Shown piece by piece: positions 8,762 through 20,492 of a DNA stretch of 64,000 nt. The position numbers were made by a program, and so were the translations under genes. This DNA comes from Bremia lactucae (Eukaryota; Oomycota; Peronosporomycetes; Peronosporales; Peronosporaceae): positions 170,329 through 234,328 of the forward strand of contig NC_090615.1 of assembly GCF_004359215.1 (NCBI RefSeq). Direction: 5' to 3'. Under the pieces are notes generated by a model that searched no databases, was not told the DNA's origin, and saw only the letters and a program-made list of their open reading frames with translations. Position 1 is the first letter of the stretch. Every line of letters begins with the position of its first letter.

Positions 8762-10780
8762 CCCCCACTCGACCACCATGGTTTCTTATAGGAGCCCTGG
8801 CTCGACCACTTTATTGTTAAGTGGGAGCTTCTGCTCGACCACTGTCTCAATTTCTTCGCGGCTACGCAAAGTACACGAATCGCCTGGGGCGTCTAGAAGA
8901 ATTACATAAGCAGTGCAAACGGGACTATCGCGCTCTCTATGCATTTCTCATGTCGTAGATGCACCGTCCGCCTCGGCGACGCGAGGCCAGCCTCTTGAAG
9001 CGACCAAGAGATGAATGAACACTTCGCTGACGATTGAGCCAATTACGAAATACCCACGATACTTTTAAACACAAAGCTCATGGGTATCACCAAAAACACC
9101 AAAAAGTTTGAAAGTGTATCGCAGCGACATGGAAGACGACGAAGATTCTCATCATCCAGTTACGCCACAACTTGTCAGGCCCATCTTGGGCAGGAACGCG
9201 TGTCAGTAGCATCAAAAAATAGGACGCGATAATTTTGAATTCGTTCCTGAATCAAAGATCGCGCGCTAAGGTCATCGGAAACCGCCGATTTGAAGATTTT
9301 CGATGATCAGCATTTGTGGCATTTAAATGTGCGTGAAGCACGTGTGGCTAGGAGTCCGGGTTAGCATCGGAGGACCGGAACCAGATTTTAATCTGAAGGC
9401 TGTTTCGCATCTTCTGGTCGCTGTCGTTTTTTGACAGTGTAACTCGATCAGAGGCGACCAGCTTCGTCAGCGTGACGGATTACGGGAGCTGGTGCACGGC
9501 CTTTAGTTGCATGGTGGCATTGTTAATGTCAACGAAAGCTGGTCAGCGGATGTTCGTTCCTTGCAGACTGTCGAACAGAGGCTGGATATCGTTCGCTCGA
9601 CGGCTTAACAGCGTCATTCTCGATTGATTATCAGTGCTCGACGGAATGGCGCTTCCATACTGGAGACACACTATAGTCCCCGCGCGGCGCGAAAGCAAAA
9701 GCTTCTGCCAGCGAAGACGGATCTTTTCCCGTGATGATATAACGCGTCAAAATCTGACGCATGTCGAGCACAAAGACGTGGATCGAATCGATATGTTATT
9801 AAGCTTCATTACAATGCACGAAGCCAGGTATCATGTCTTCTGGACGTTGTCACGCATAGACATCTTCTCTGGTCGGAGATCTGGAAACTTAGCGCGCATG
9901 CGGAATTCATCTTGAGGCGGCTTAAAGGCGGAACATGGCCGTTTTGTATAACTGTCAGAGGCGAAAGCGCAAACTTGTCCACAACGAGTTTTTATGAGAG
10001 CTCACTCCTCGGAGTCCCGGATGACCAGGAGAAAAGAATATTTACCTTTGCTTTGGCGACTCGATCGATCGAGGGCCGATCGCAGTGTGACCTCTCGAAG
10101 CATCGATTTAAGGGAAGACGGTCCTTACCAGCATCAGAATATTTCCATCTTTGCGAACTCGTTCCGTGAAGATCACAAGGAAGTTATCAATCGCCGATGA
10201 GAACTGGCGAGCTTGCGGTCCATGAACCGTTCGATGGAAAGTCGCTGTCGAGCCGGTGTCGCTGAGCTAAGCAGTGACGTGACGACGACCCAATTCAACA
10301 CCGCTGCGAGGTGGTGGAGAGCTTGTCGCACTACACTGATGAGATGTGGGAAGGCCGTAAGATCCAGAGCCACCTATGAAGTCGGTGATTGCAGAAAAAA
10401 ACACTTATCTCAAATTTGGTCATGGGAAGGACTACTAAGTTTGTCCAAATGTAAAGAGCTTAGAGCGACGTAATCGGCTTACCCGTGCACGTGAGGAAGC
10501 GTTAAGTATGTCTGAAACATATGTAAAATTTAACTAAAATCCGTAAGTATGAAAACACTTCCCGACATCATGAATGTTTCTCATTGATGTGACAAAATCT
10601 TACTGGCTGATGATGGGCCTGGCTCCCAAATTAGTAATAACAACCAAAACATGCGACGTGTTACACCCGCTAATTTGGGTATAGCACCCTCTTTAAGTGA
10701 AATGCGTAATTATGCTAAGTATCATATAACGGTAAGGGCCCATTAAAATCTCTTACAACGTTATCGATTACGTCAAAGAC
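8762..10780. other. Decayed region without a recognisable gene
   Basis: No intact gene. A plus-strand stretch at about 8850-8960 reads through as a charged helical peptide (GYAKYTNRLGRLEELHKQ) before a stop, and several 60-90-codon frames follow (9634-9915, 9994-10200, 10213-10473) without recognisable domains. The composition resembles eroded coding sequence, possibly retroelement Gag, but I cannot assign it. Confidence 0.5.
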
Positions 10781-12720
10781 GCTTCCCCTGTACCGCTTAT
10801 ATTTATCTTGCTTGATGAGCCCTCGTCAAAATCCACACTTCGTGATATGACGATTCAGCCATCACTTGTGTTAAGGAGCCTGTTTGCCTTTTGCTTTGCG
10901 AATCCTTGAAGACAGCCTTTAGTCCCAAAATCATTTAGCCTCCTTCTCCTTTTCAGGCTAAATGTGCATAGCATACGGTGCCAAACACACGTGTGTCTAA
11001 ATGTGTGTTCTCGCTTGAATACAAGCTCAATGAGTTATGGATTTTTGCTTAAAGAATTCGGTAGTACATTTTGTACGTCTGCTGCTGTCACCATCTCCTC
11101 ACACCAGTAGAGCTTATCTTGGTCACAATCCTTGACCATGCACCTTGTCAATTCAATGAGAGTCTATTCATTCTGTTCAGCCATGCCATGTTAGTGTGGG
11201 GGTGCGGCACAGAACGCTCTTGCTTTACCGCGAGCTGTTCGGAAATTTGTCTATACGAGCGTTTCGATATTCGCCTCCATTATCACTACGCAGGACCTTA
11301 ACTCTCTCCTAATATTGTCTTAACGTCCTTGCAGAACATCGCAAATGCTTCCAACACCTCCCTCTTGACCCGCAACAGATATACAGTGACAAAGCGACTC
11401 GTAATCATTATAACGTTACTATTTACCTAAGTCTGGATAATGAAGCAGGGGTAACCGGACCAAAAACGTCCGAGCATACGACACTATCTGTGCGCATACC
11501 CCCCCCTCTTCCAGCACAACCTCGCTTGTTTGAAATGTCTTCATGAAGTGTTTGGCTATCGCACAAACTTTGAAATTCCTTCCACCGCATCTTGGCATTG
11601 GTAATACGGTCGTCTTTAATCATCTTTTAGTCTTCAATGCGAGGCTCGACCGAAGCATCGACGACACGCACTCGATTCACTATAAGTAGCGTGGCATTCT
11701 TCTTCAGTGTCTGTTTTGAGAGATCCTGTCGCCACTGTCTTGCTTCCTAAGTTCACGACTCATTTGTCCTTGATTATTTCAATTGTTGCCACGCGCAGCT
11801 CCCACTGTTACACATAATAGAATTTTGTTCAGATTCTCGGCATACAGTGTCCTTTCCAATGTTGCGTTAATCCAGCCAAAGTCGCACCGTAACAATTTCA
11901 AGACTGAGAATCTTCAGTTTGCGCCCTTCTTTGCGCTCGGGATACTCTGCAAATTTTTAAACGCGATGTACACCACAAAGTTTCAAGGTCCTTGCACAAA
12001 ATGGGTCATATCCCTGCTGTCAATAATTCACACGCCGCTTACTGACGATTCAGACGAAACGCAACGTTTGCCTGATCTATGTCATTTGGCGATGCACGCT
12101 TTCCAGTGAGACAGTCTCTTGCACAATGGCCAATCTAGCCACAATAAAGGCACGCCCCGGACGCTGTCTTTACTCGATGCCACGCTGCTTCATAGCGGCT
12201 TCTTCGCATTCTTGATGTTGGCCAGAAGCGCCGTTAAATGTTCGATCCGCGTAGAACCCTTCAGTCGCACTTCTTCGGCGAACAGGTTGCTCATCAGATC
12301 TCCAAATTAAAAAGACTTGATTGACATTTGAAATGCCTGTGCAAGGTTTGTGTGGCTTGTGGGTAAACTCCGAAGCGTCAAAGATTAAATATTTTCGTTA
12401 CTTGACCCACGTCTGCAAACTTCATCTCTAGCGCGAGTTTTTCTAGAGCATGATACACTCGCTCATGCACGGGCTACGTGTACCAAAAAAACGCAACCTT
12501 CTCCTTAAGCCAGAGTCGATCCACCATATTTTGGGTTTGATGGAAAGTTTTAACGCCCCATCCACGCATCCTGCGCACTCTGTGCACCTGCAACGTGCAC
12601 AAGCTGGGAGTCACCGAGGTTTAGGACCATCGCGTGTGCCTGCTGCTCCGTCGGCATATATACGGGCGCCTCGCCGGTTGTCCCTGCCCATAATTCTTTA
12701 GGCAATGAGGTACATTATCA
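10780..12720 (-). pseudogene. Ty1/copia relic (integrase and upstream Gag/protease remnants)
   Basis: Translation of the minus strand across frames at about 11000-11400 gives copia integrase pieces: a segment resembling VYLLRVKREVLEAF, then a broken form of the SDNGGEY motif near 11290, then NG-AER-NR and CMVKDCDQDKLYWCEE-like pieces near 11100-11200. Farther right (about 11640-12310) come zinc-knuckle-like and Gag-like fragments. Many stops and frameshifts; no intact ORF. Borders are uncertain. An LTR may lie near 12800-13090, but no matching partner was found. Confidence 0.6.
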
Positions 12721-13091
12721 TCTTGAAATCCCCCAGAGCGTAATTGATCCCATCAAAAATTCTTATCAGGGCTCTTAACCTCATATACCGAACGACTTAA
12801 CACTTGTGAAGTTGCTTGTGCCCGGGACTGCAAAACATAATAATAGATTATGATAGAGCTAGGTCCTATCTTTTTACTTAGTATCAACTTCTGTTATTAA
12901 TCGGAATTGAATTAATCGGTCATTGTCCTACCAATCAACACGTACATCAGTCTAAACCTGTCTAATAATTTAGAATAAGATCGATTTGTCATTGTACCAT
13001 CAACTAGATGAGGCTTGAGTTGTCCAAACTTTAACAACAACATACATTTGTTAGGTTGCTAAACAGCCGTAACATCGCCTTTAACACAGGC
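12721..13091. other. AT-rich stretch, no gene seen
   Basis: No ORF of note. It could include the outer end of the copia relic to its left, since a GC-rich block near 12820 resembles a primer-site neighbourhood, but there is no second copy to compare. Confidence 0.4.
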
Positions 13092-13520
13092 TGTAACGGG
13101 GCACTACGACTTGTACCGCTTCAGTACAAGTCCACTTCGCACTGCTTCAGTTGCGTGTGGTGCCTTACGTTATTTCACGTACACTAGTACGTGCAGAGGA
13201 AGACTTATCTTTAAGACAACTACCTTATAGAGGGTTAAATTAAAACTGTATTAATATAGTTAAGTCTCTCTTCTTTATATATGTTAATGCTAACTTAAAA
13301 TATGAACTAATACTAAACATGCAATTGAAACCCTATCTGTCTTTCTCTCTTTGTTTACGTTCAGCTGATTAGTCTGCGGGATAACTATATATAATGGCCT
13401 TTAACTATTCTAAACATTACTATATAGAGTAATATTCTCCAAAAATTATCTACCTTTTAGATAATATATTAATTAACGACCTTTAAGTGTTAATTTCATG
13501 TAACGATACACCCCGTTACA
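13092..13520 (+). repeat. Solo LTR, family 1 (TGTAACGGGG...CCCCGTTACA)
   Basis: A 429-bp LTR with perfect 10-bp terminal inverted repeats TGTAACGGGG / CCCCGTTACA. Flanks are CAGGC (left) and CTGGC (right), a 5-bp target duplication with one mismatch. Near its left end are hairpin-forming segments (a GTACAAGT palindrome and a CACGTAC...GTACGTG palindrome). Same family as 14725-15181 (inverted) and 19159-19611. Confidence 0.88.
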
Positions 13521-14724
13521 CTGGCAGCTGCAACATCTAATTATAAAAACAGTTATTAATGGCTCGACTATTTGAAACTGCGACGTCATCTAATTATGTC
13601 GTGACCAACCTATATCCATGTTATGAGATCGCATTACACTCGGGTACGTGCTCTGTCGTTCCGCATGTACCCAGCGGCTTGACATCTTCCCAGACTTGAC
13701 TTCGCGTTGGCGGTCTTGAATGTCATCTACTAGTAGCTGCCAATGCGAAACGCGCCGAATAGATTTCTTGCACTCACAATACTATCTCACGCTGAGTGGC
13801 CAACCCATTTTGCAAGCCTGCGCTGACGACGACAAAGCAACCTTTCCATAATGTACCTTACTCTTAAATAAATGATGATGCTTTCGGAACTGGTCGTCCA
13901 GCAAACTCGGAGGAAGTGGTTTTGTATGGAGAGAGAAGGTTGATGTTGAACGATGAATGCGTTCTCTTCATATTTCGCGGTAATACATTTCTTCCGGTAT
14001 CGATCTCAACAAGGTGAGCTAAGTAGACGCGTTCATAGACGTGGCGTGCATGTATTCGTCATTGTTAAGCAGATTGGCTCAATTTTTGCCACTGTAATAT
14101 ACCAAGCAGCGTAAAGCGTCTTCTAACAACAACTTGTAATGTTCTATATGTTCATCTGCTTGCCCCAATGTGGGGCCCAGTAATGAAGTTTATGGACACT
14201 ACTTCCTTTCCAGCATTACTCTAAATAGGTAAAGGAATCATAATCTTTTTTTTCGCTAGCTGGCTGTTTGTCTTCGATCGAGGGCATATTTCAAATATTT
14301 CCACGTACTTCTGCGCTGTATAAGTATCTACGGCCAGTAGTACGATTGCTTCAACTTTAAGTAAGTTCTGCGAATCTCCGAATGTGCAGCTGTGGCTGCA
14401 TCGTGAAACTCGTATAGAATCTTCGTGTTTAATTCCGGTGCATATTTGTTGCATCGTTTCATCTTGCTTCATATATATGAGCCCTGTGTCGGTCATAAAG
14501 CTGTTATTCAACAATTTAATTTTGAAAAATCTTGTCTTTGCGATATCTTGCTGATTCGGTTCCGCACTTCGTCGCTGATATGGGCGCGCACAACATGAAA
14601 CTCGGCGTTGTGGATTTGCTCCGAGCGACTCCTATTAGACGACCCCCCCCCGCGACTAAACATCGTCGAGTACGAGGTGTGAGACTTCAAGCGGAATGCA
14701 CTATATGAGGACAAAGTGAACCAG
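13521..14724 (-). pseudogene. Old gypsy chromovirus relic: integrase part
   Basis: Minus-strand translation gives gypsy integrase in pieces: zinc-domain end with YVEIFEICPRSKTN and KKKIMIPLPI (14221-14514), a broken VSINFITG catalytic-core start (about 14160-14210), EDALRCLVYY (about 14110), and near 13680-13730 DIQDRQREVKSGK, matching the chromovirus C-terminus VSHW...NQRQREIKSG seen at 3061-4224. Stops and frameshifts throughout. Part of the element that continues at 15182-16773 and 22265 onwards. Confidence 0.75.
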
Positions 14725-15181
14725 TGTAACGGGGTGTATCGTAAGATGAAATTAACACTTAAAGGTTGTTAATTAATATATTATCTAAAAGGTAGATAAT
14801 ATTTGCAGGATATTACTGTATATAGTAATATTCAGAATTCTTATAAATAAATAGGTATAGACCATTATATCTATTTATTTCGCAGACTAATCAGTTGTAG
14901 GAGTAATCAAAGAGAGAGTTTCAGATAAGATAGAGATAAGAATTCAATTACATGTTTTAGTATTAGATTATAATTAAGTTAGCATTTACAAAGATAGAAA
15001 AAAAGATACTTAATTATATTTATACAGTTTTCATTTAACCCTCTTTAAGCAAGTTACCTTAAAGAGAAGTCTTCCTCTGCACGTACTAGTGTACGTCACT
15101 TAACGTAAGACACCATTCGCAACTGAAGCAGTGCGAAGTGGACTTGTACTGAAGCAGTACAAGTCGTAGTGCCCCGTTACA
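14725..15181 (-). repeat. Solo LTR, family 1, inverted, inserted in the gypsy relic
   Basis: A 457-bp LTR with terminal TGTAACGGGG / CCCCGTTACA, in opposite orientation to the LTR at 13092-13520. It splits the gypsy Pol relic between integrase and RNase H. Flanks ACCAG and GCTAG do not match, so the target duplication is lost or the locus was rearranged. A 10-bp perfect stem GACTTGTACT / AGTACAAGTC with a 5-base loop lies near its right end. Confidence 0.87.
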
Positions 15182-16504
15182 GCTAGAGTTTCGGGTAAGT
15201 CATCTGTACACTCATGCACGACGTGTGACATTTCAAACGAGACAATGCGTCGGCCACGACATTTGGCCGTCATTTCAGATGATATAAGACAAAGTCAAAC
15301 TGGGAAAAGAACGTGTGCATTCGTGCCATCTTTTAAGACAATTTTGGATGGTGAAGCACCCACTTGCACGGTGTAGACTAAAAAGTGTTCACCATAGAGA
15401 TACGGAGGACATTTTACTAAAGCTGTCTTGATCGCAGTCAGCACTTTCTTGTGAGCAAGCTAATTTAATTCATGGGGGCCCTGGTTTTTGTGCCGTAGTC
15501 GTTGTCGTTAATGCGTTGGAAAAGAACACCACTCATGCGGAACCCAGAAGCATCCGTTGTGACGATGAAAGCTGAGTAAAGTCTGACAGCTATAGAGTCG
15601 GTGACTGCTGAAGTGCGAGGTTTAACGCGACAAAGCTTGTTGCTGACCCCCCCCAGCTCCAGCGAGTATCTTGCTTGACAAATTTGGATGAGGGCGCGAA
15701 AGCCTGGCAAAATTGCAGATGAATCGACGGTAGTACCCAGCGAATCCTAGAAAACTCAGCAACTCTTTGCGACATGTTGCGCCTGAAACGCTGCAATAGT
15801 ATCGGTTTTCTTTGGGCTGACGCGCATATGTCCTAGAAATGCAATCTCCTTGTGACCAAATGCACATTTAGAAAGTCGAGCATCGAGCTTATGCTGGGCA
15901 AACATGGCGGACGTGGTCCTCCATTGTACGGGAGAAGATACATATGTCGCCAAGATAGACGACAACAAATTTTCAGAGCTATTCGAACAATGTTCGCATC
16001 ATACGTGACCAACTCCAGGCATTCCGGATAAAACCTTTGGTGCTACAACCACTAATATGTTTTGTTTAAGCCTGGTAATGTCGAATTGATGGTAAGATAC
16101 CATTTAGTGGCAATTTCGCAAAGATCGAGTAGCGTAAAACTCTTGCATCCCACCATGCAGTCGAATAGTTCTTCGATTAATGGTAAAGAAATTTTTGCCA
16201 TGTCTGACATGCTATTAACATAGCTGTGCTCAATCACATATCAAATAAGGATCTTTCCGCTTCGGAACCATCGGCGCGTTTTGGGAACTTGCCGGATAGG
16301 ATCATTTTTTGTAAGTTTTAAAATATGTGAAACCCATATATAATTTGACACTTCAATCCATCCTTTTCTTATACTCTCTTTAACGAATTGCTGGAGTGCG
16401 TCTTGCTCAACCTTCGGGAGACGAAAGGGAGCACAGGAGCTCGGTACCGCAATCGGCTTTATTTGTAAACCAATCGCGTTGAAGGCATTTCGTTTGTAAG
16501 TTGC
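15182..16504 (-). pseudogene. Old gypsy relic: reverse transcriptase and RNase H
   Basis: RNase H end (PNVVADALSR-like) at about 15230-15290. The RNase H start VTTDASGFRMSGVLF lies in 15465-15710. Thumb/connection pieces at 15600-15870 include FLGFAGYYRRFI, and 15756-15968 has KCAFGHKEIAFLGH. Palm/finger with SLPLIEELFDCMVG and FTLLDL lies in 16052-16237. Frames shift repeatedly and no catalytic YxDD is intact. Order and strand agree with a single gypsy element. Confidence 0.8.
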
Positions 16505-16773
16505 TCAAGAAATACGTCCTTGTACTTGTCTAGGACTGGTTTGGACTCCGGCAACACTTTCATTGGTAGCCTTCATTTGACGTATTTCATCATAGACTCC
16601 ACTATTCATCTTCTTTTGGATCAAGCCTTCCAAGTGTTCACATAAGGTGGGTGCTTCAACTTCTATCCGTTGCGTACGCCAGTTTTTCTGTGAGCTGTAC
16701 TTGGTGAGCCATTGTTGACCAAATATCAAGTCACATGCCCCATTCCGTATACTACACCTTTCGGAATTCCACA
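16505..16773 (-). pseudogene. Old gypsy relic: protease C-terminal part, cut by copia insertion
   Basis: Contains CDLIFGQQWLTKYSSQKNWRTQ, the typical end of gypsy aspartic protease (compare ILGKPWFTAHEPIINWRTHQ in the intact element). The reading is interrupted exactly at the copia LTR. The upstream half of the protease resumes at 22265. Ends at the CCACA target duplication 16769-16773. Confidence 0.82.
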
Positions 16774-16968
16774 TGTAGAGTTAAATGGAAAGTTGAGAAC
16801 TAAATGTATTTTAGAGTGTGATCCTAGCTATAGCCGTCCGTTACCTTCAATCTCATCTGCGTCGGTTCCTTCGAACCTTTCCCAATGGTCACGTCTTTCA
16901 CGCATCAGTCGCGTCCATTCATGTCAACAGTCGCGCCCTTTCATCTCAGTGGTCGTCCTGATTTAACA
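16774..16968 (-). repeat. Copia 3' LTR
   Basis: 195 bp. On the minus strand it starts TGTTAAATCAGG after the purine-rich CCCGGGAAGTAG (polypurine tract) and ends CTCTACA before the target duplication. It is clearly similar to 22070-22264 with scattered differences (about 90% identity by eye), so the insertion is not recent. Confidence 0.87.
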
Positions 16969-17137
16969 CTACTTCCCGGGTGAATGTCTTTACCCACTGA
17001 GCATCACAAGTCCGCGTAGTTCGCTGAATATAGGCGCTGGGAGGACCTTGGTCAGGATGTCAGCACGCATACTCTTGGACTCGCAGTACTGTACCTTGAT
17101 ACCTTTTTCTTCTCGAGATCCTTAACAAACTTGTACC
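16969..17137 (-). other. Copia 3' untranslated region
   Basis: Short region between RNase H and the 3' LTR containing the purine-rich tract next to the LTR. No separate gene. Confidence 0.5.
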
Positions 17138-17665
17138 TTACGTCAATATGCTTGGCTCGACCGTACGTGTCTTCACTCTTGATCTGAGCGACGTGAAGTA
17201 TTGACTCCGTTTAATCAGCACGCCGATCTCTTTAAGTAGCTCCATGATGCCCACCACCTCAGCGGCAGTTTGAGAAGCCGCCACGAACTCAGCCTCCATT
17301 GTAGATAGAGCCACGCAGTTCTGTTTCTTGCATAGCCAGCCCACAATCATGCCATCCACTATCAACACGCCACCGCTCACCGATTTGCGAATAGTTTTGT
17401 CGGCTGCGTAATCCGCGTCGCTGAAACCTTCGACTAGCACGCCTTCTCCTTTCATCGCAGATGGGTCACCGCGCATCATGAACTTGAAATGCTTGGTACC
17501 CTTCAAGTAATTGACTATATTTTTAATCAAGCGCCAATCACCTTCGCTCGGCGCATGGGAGCGTCGGATCGCTCGGTGTACTGCAAACGCTATATCGGGG
17601 CGCGTGCACCGGGCGATCCATAGGAGACTGCCCACCATCGACTGGAACATCTGCACAGTCGGCAT
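17138..17665 (-). pseudogene. Copia RNase H domain
   Basis: 175 codons with the copia hallmarks MVGSLLWIARCTRPDIAFAV, a YLKGTKHFKF segment, GFSDADYAAD (RNase H catalytic region), SVSGGVLIVDG and CVALSTMEAEFVAASQTAAE. It degrades the RNA strand during reverse transcription. The domain itself is largely intact but is frame-shifted from the reverse transcriptase to its right. The ORF overruns the natural end of the polyprotein in its last residues. Confidence 0.87.
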
Positions 17666-17713
17666 CTGTGGTGCGTCGCTGCCTTCCGACGGTAGCAGTG
17701 CGCTGCCTGCATC

Positions 17714-18106
17714 TCAGTCTTCTCCATCTTCTCCGCCGATCGGCACTCTCACTGATGCCGAATTGGACAACCCGAACTTCTCGAGCATTTCTTCGATGAC
17801 ACATTCCTGGTCTAATACCCAGCCGGTTTTGACGTCATAGTCAAATACGATACCAAGAGACTTGGTAACTACGCCTAGATCGTTTACCTCAACAACCTTC
17901 ATGTCATAAAAAAACTCGTCGACCTTCTGTACACTGGTACCCGTAGCTAGTACGTCATCCGCGTATATACCCACGAGTGTCTTGCCCTTGACATCCTTTT
18001 TAATATATAAGCAGCTGTCCGTGTAGCTCTGGCTGAAACCGAGCGACTTCAATATGTCGTGGAGCATCAGATTCCACAGCCTGCCTGATTGCTTCAGGCC
18101 ATACAA
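17714..18106 (-). pseudogene. Copia reverse transcriptase, C-terminal half with YADD
   Basis: 130 codons: MYGLKQSGRLWN entry, then SQSYTDSCLYIKK and the catalytic GIYADDVLATG, then LGIVFDYD and a tail running into RNase H. Separated from the N-terminal half by a frameshift near 18107-18137. Confidence 0.88.
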
Positions 18107-18137
18107 GCCTTTCCTGAGTCTCAGAGCGAGCTGTCTC

Positions 18138-18659
18138 TTATCCCGTCACGCCGAGCTTTTCTATTAATTTGGCGTCAATGTTCATTCCCTGCGGAAGGTG
18201 AAGTAGTATCTCCAAATCTTCTTCCTTGTCGGCTTTAACGTAAGCACTTGGCATATCGCCGTGTCGCGCAGGCACGCCCCAGATTCTTAATACCGCGAGA
18301 ATCACTTTGCCAGATATCATTTCCATCACTGCCGAGAATGTGTATGTATAATCAACACTATACACTTGTTCATCGCCACGTGCCGCTAGCCTCACTTTGT
18401 ACCGCTCGACAGTACCGTCTGCGTGCATCTTTCGCTTATACACCCACTTACTATGAAGTATCTTGGCGTCACGTGACTTCTGTACCACCTCCCAAGTGTC
18501 GTTGTGCTCCAATGCCTCTATCTCCGTGTGCATTGCCTCTTCCCACTGCTTCATCCGCGGGTCTTTCATCGCATCGCAATATCTCTTTAGGTCCTTTAGC
18601 AATACTGCACTCACCCGATTTACGGGAACGTGCTTGAATCCCGTGTTGCGTGTTCGCAT
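18138..18659 (-). pseudogene. Copia reverse transcriptase, N-terminal half
   Basis: 173 codons with KQWEEAMHTEIEALEHNDTW, HSKWVYKRKMHADGTVERYK and AARGDEQVYSVDYTYTFSAV (normally a VDY..TFSPV motif), all diagnostic of copia reverse transcriptase. Palm residues continue in the next ORF after a frameshift. Confidence 0.88.
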
Positions 18660-19158
18660 TTGAGGAAGCTTCTCGAACTCGGTGGGAAGTAGTTCAACAT
18701 TTCTGTCAGAATCAATCGACTTAGCTGAGTTTCATCCACTTTTACGCTCCTTTTCGCCTTAGCTTTGCTCTTCTTAGACTTTGCGGTGATCTTATTTTGT
18801 TGCGGGAGATCTGTCTCCGGCTCCTTCCGCTTAGCGACCTCGGCCTGCTCTAGTACAGAGCGTCGCATGTTAGGGTCTTCACGCTCCATCTGCACCTGTA
18901 ATTTCGCATTCTGATCACTATTAAGCGTCACAACGTTTCGAATGTGCTGAGTTGTAATGACAATTTTCTTCTTTGGCAGGTAAACTCTGAAGCCCTTGGT
19001 TTCATCAATTTTGCCGAATATCATTCCGACCTGTGATCTTGGCTCCCACGCCTTATTGCCTGGATATCTGAACACCGAGCAAGTACTGCCGAAAGTCACC
19101 ATATCCGATAAGCTGGGAACAGTTCCTGTCAGTATCTCGATCGGCAACATACGATTTG
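18620..19158 (-). pseudogene. Copia integrase C-terminal part (after the nested LTR)
   Basis: Resumes the integrase frame immediately after the nested LTR: NRMLPIEILTGTVPSLSDM, then FGSTCSVFRYPG and the RSQVGMIFGKIDETKGFRVYLP region typical of copia integrase C-termini, then a charged, low-conservation linker (KSKKSKAKAKRSVK) before reverse transcriptase. The true upstream residues are at 19612-20466. Confidence 0.87.
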
Positions 19159-19611
19159 TGTAACGGGGCACTACGACTTGTACTGTTTCAGTACAAGTCC
19201 ACTTCGCACTGCTTCAGTTGCGAGTGGTGCCTTACGTTAAGTGACGTACACTGCACGTGCAGAGGAAGACTTCTCTTAAGACAAGAAGACTTAAGAGGGT
19301 AAGATGAAAACTGTATTAAATATATTTAAGTGTCTCTTAATCTATCTTTGTAAATGCTAACTTAACTATAACCTAATACTTAACATGTAAATGAATTCTT
19401 ATCTCTATTTTATTTGTGACTCTCTTTGATTACTCCTGCAGCTGATTAGTATGCGGAATAAATATATATAATGGCCTATTCATATTTATGGATGAGAATT
19501 CTGAATATTACTATATAAAGTAATATCCTCCAAATATCATCTACCTTTTAGAAAATATATAAATTAACAACCTTTAAGTGTTAATTTCATGTAACGATAC
19601 ACCCCGTTACA
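19159..19611 (+). repeat. Solo LTR, family 1, nested inside copia integrase
   Basis: A 453-bp LTR with TGTAACGGGG / CCCCGTTACA ends and a perfect 5-bp target duplication ATTTG (19154-19158 and 19612-19616). It interrupts the integrase coding sequence between STNTN and NRMLP. This is the youngest layer of the three-level nest. Its stem-loop near the left end has the same stem as the other copies but a different loop. Confidence 0.93.
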
Positions 19612-20466
19612 ATTTGTGTTGGTGCTGCACGAGCTTCGATTTACAATATACGCCGCGTACTCAACGGCATCGCCCCAAAAGTACAGCGGTAGACCACTCG
19701 CAAACAGCATGCACCTCGCCATGTTGAGAATCGTCCTATGCATTCTTTCAGCTTTTCCATTTGAAGTCTGGCTCTCAGCTTCGCTAACTTGGCGTCTCAC
19801 ACCAGCTGAATTGCAAAACGGGTCCACGTTGGTGTACTCTTTACCGCCATCGGCCCGCAACACATGGACGCGACAATTAAATCTCTTCTCAAAGTAGAGT
19901 AGAATTTTTTTAAAGTTCTTGGTTGCCTCAACCTTGTTTTTCGCGACAAAAACACGTACGTAGTTGGTCGAGTAGTCAACGAAATTGATCAGGTATCTAT
20001 CACCACGTCTGTCCTTCGGTGTCATTGGTCCCTTGATATCACTACCGATAACGCCGCCAAGTTTGTCGATCGGTGCGTTTCTGCCCGTATCCTTCTTGGA
20101 CTGTTTGTTCTTACTCTGCTTGCCCTGTGCGCAAGTAAGGCAGTTAGGCCGAGATCGATCCGTAAGTCGAATTCCCGATCCTGCCGAGTCGGCCATGCGT
20201 ACAACAGTGTCGAAAGCCAAATGGCCGAGTCGCTGGTGGAGTTCCAGAAGTGTTGTCTGTATTACGGCTTCGTCAACCTTGTCGTAAACTTGGTGCTCGG
20301 CCGAACTGATTCCTCGAGCTTGTTCATCTTTTGTTAATCTGCACTTTACGTCAAGTGTTAGAACGTTATTGCGGCGAAAGACCTCAAAGACTTTCATCTT
20401 GCCCGCTTGACGCAACACGTAGCTATGGTTGCCATGTCCCTCTAGATAAACCCCGCGCTCTTCCAA
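19612..20466 (-). pseudogene. Copia GAG-pre-integrase and integrase core
   Basis: Upstream part with ELHQRLGHLAFDTVVRMADS and PNCLTCAQGKQSK (GAG-pre-integrase zinc site), then the integrase core: D in GSDIKGPM, D in VLRADGGKEY, E in SNGKAERMHRTI, so the acidic triad is retained. Joined across the nested LTR with 18620-19158. Reading the ORF further left enters the LTR and yields a false C-terminus. Function: insertion of cDNA into the genome; now inactive because of the interruption. Confidence 0.9.
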
Positions 20467-20492
20467 TACACCATAGCTGATGATGTTGTCAG

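Noticed and set aside
18620..19171. ORF start MPRYTNR as a real N-terminus
   Set aside because: The first residues come from the end of the nested solo LTR; the integrase reading continues at 19612 upstream.
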